Source of the DNA: Parabacteroides sp.
GTDB taxonomy: Bacteria; Bacteroidota; Bacteroidia; Bacteroidales; Tannerellaceae
NCBI GenBank assembly: GCA_020026285.1
Contig: JAHHQS010000193.1
Location: 1 to 6,297, forward strand
Length of the DNA: 6,297 nucleotides
Direction of reading: 5' to 3'
The notes under the pieces: generated by a model
The model's database searches: none
Told to the model about the DNA's origin: nothing
The model's input: the letters and a program-made list of their open reading frames with translations, nothing else
Shown: piece by piece, positions 6,286-6,297 of the stretch
How the letters are laid out: the number at the start of each line of letters is the position of its first letter
Position numbering within the stretch: position 1 is the first letter of the stretch
Translations under genes and position numbers: made by a program

Positions 6286-6297
6286 CAAATATTTTTA

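Noticed and set aside
1..6297. CRISPR array, tRNA, rRNA or insertion sequence
   Set aside because: I saw no regularly spaced direct repeats, tRNA-like segments, rRNA sequence, transposase or terminal repeats; nearly the whole window is coding.

Overview
The window is AT-rich and densely packed, and every convincing gene lies on the + strand. The protein families, the lack of clear Shine-Dalgarno sequences and the A/T-rich initiation regions point to Bacteroidota, most likely a host-associated member of the Bacteroidales. Genus cannot be told from the sequence alone.

The eight genes read as one inositol-lipid locus, related to the Bacteroides thetaiotaomicron inositol-lipid cluster (BT_1522-BT_1526, from memory) but with extra genes. 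Positions 1-170 are an AT-rich non-coding leader. Then come: (1) a MobA/IPCT-like nucleotidyltransferase, 171-842, whose last ~24 residues sit in another frame because of an apparent 1-base deletion near 800; (2) a PgpA-family membrane phosphatase, 864-1367; (3) a CDP-alcohol phosphatidyltransferase with a canonical catalytic motif, resembling PI-phosphate synthase, 1402-2055; (4) a PAP2/Aur1-like membrane enzyme, the candidate inositol-phosphoryl-ceramide synthase, 2082-3017; (5) a GtrA-family four-helix membrane protein, 3097-3642; (6) an ATP-grasp protein whose active-site pattern resembles inositol phosphate kinases of the ITPK family, 3735-4595; (7) a second, divergent CDP-alcohol phosphotransferase with a shifted last aspartate, 4588-5532; (8) a HAD phosphatase, 5554-6285.

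Proposed logic: genes 3, 2 and 4 make the known route, CDP-diacylglycerol + inositol-1-phosphate -> PI-phosphate -> PI, with phosphoinositol then moved to (dihydro)ceramide. Genes 1 and 7 could form a parallel route in which inositol phosphate is activated as CDP-inositol and transferred directly to a lipid alcohol, with no PI-phosphate intermediate. The HAD protein would be a companion phosphatase. The GtrA protein may move or help decorate the lipid, and the ATP-grasp protein may phosphorylate or ligate something to inositol. Gene families are well supported; the substrates of genes 1, 5, 6, 7 and 8 are inferred from context. The inositol-1-phosphate synthase expected for such a locus is not in the window and may lie upstream.

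The main points of interest are the co-location of two possible PI routes, the frameshift that removes a probable metal-binding aspartate from the nucleotidyltransferase, the ITPK-like ATP-grasp gene, and the non-canonical motif of the second CDP-alcohol transferase.
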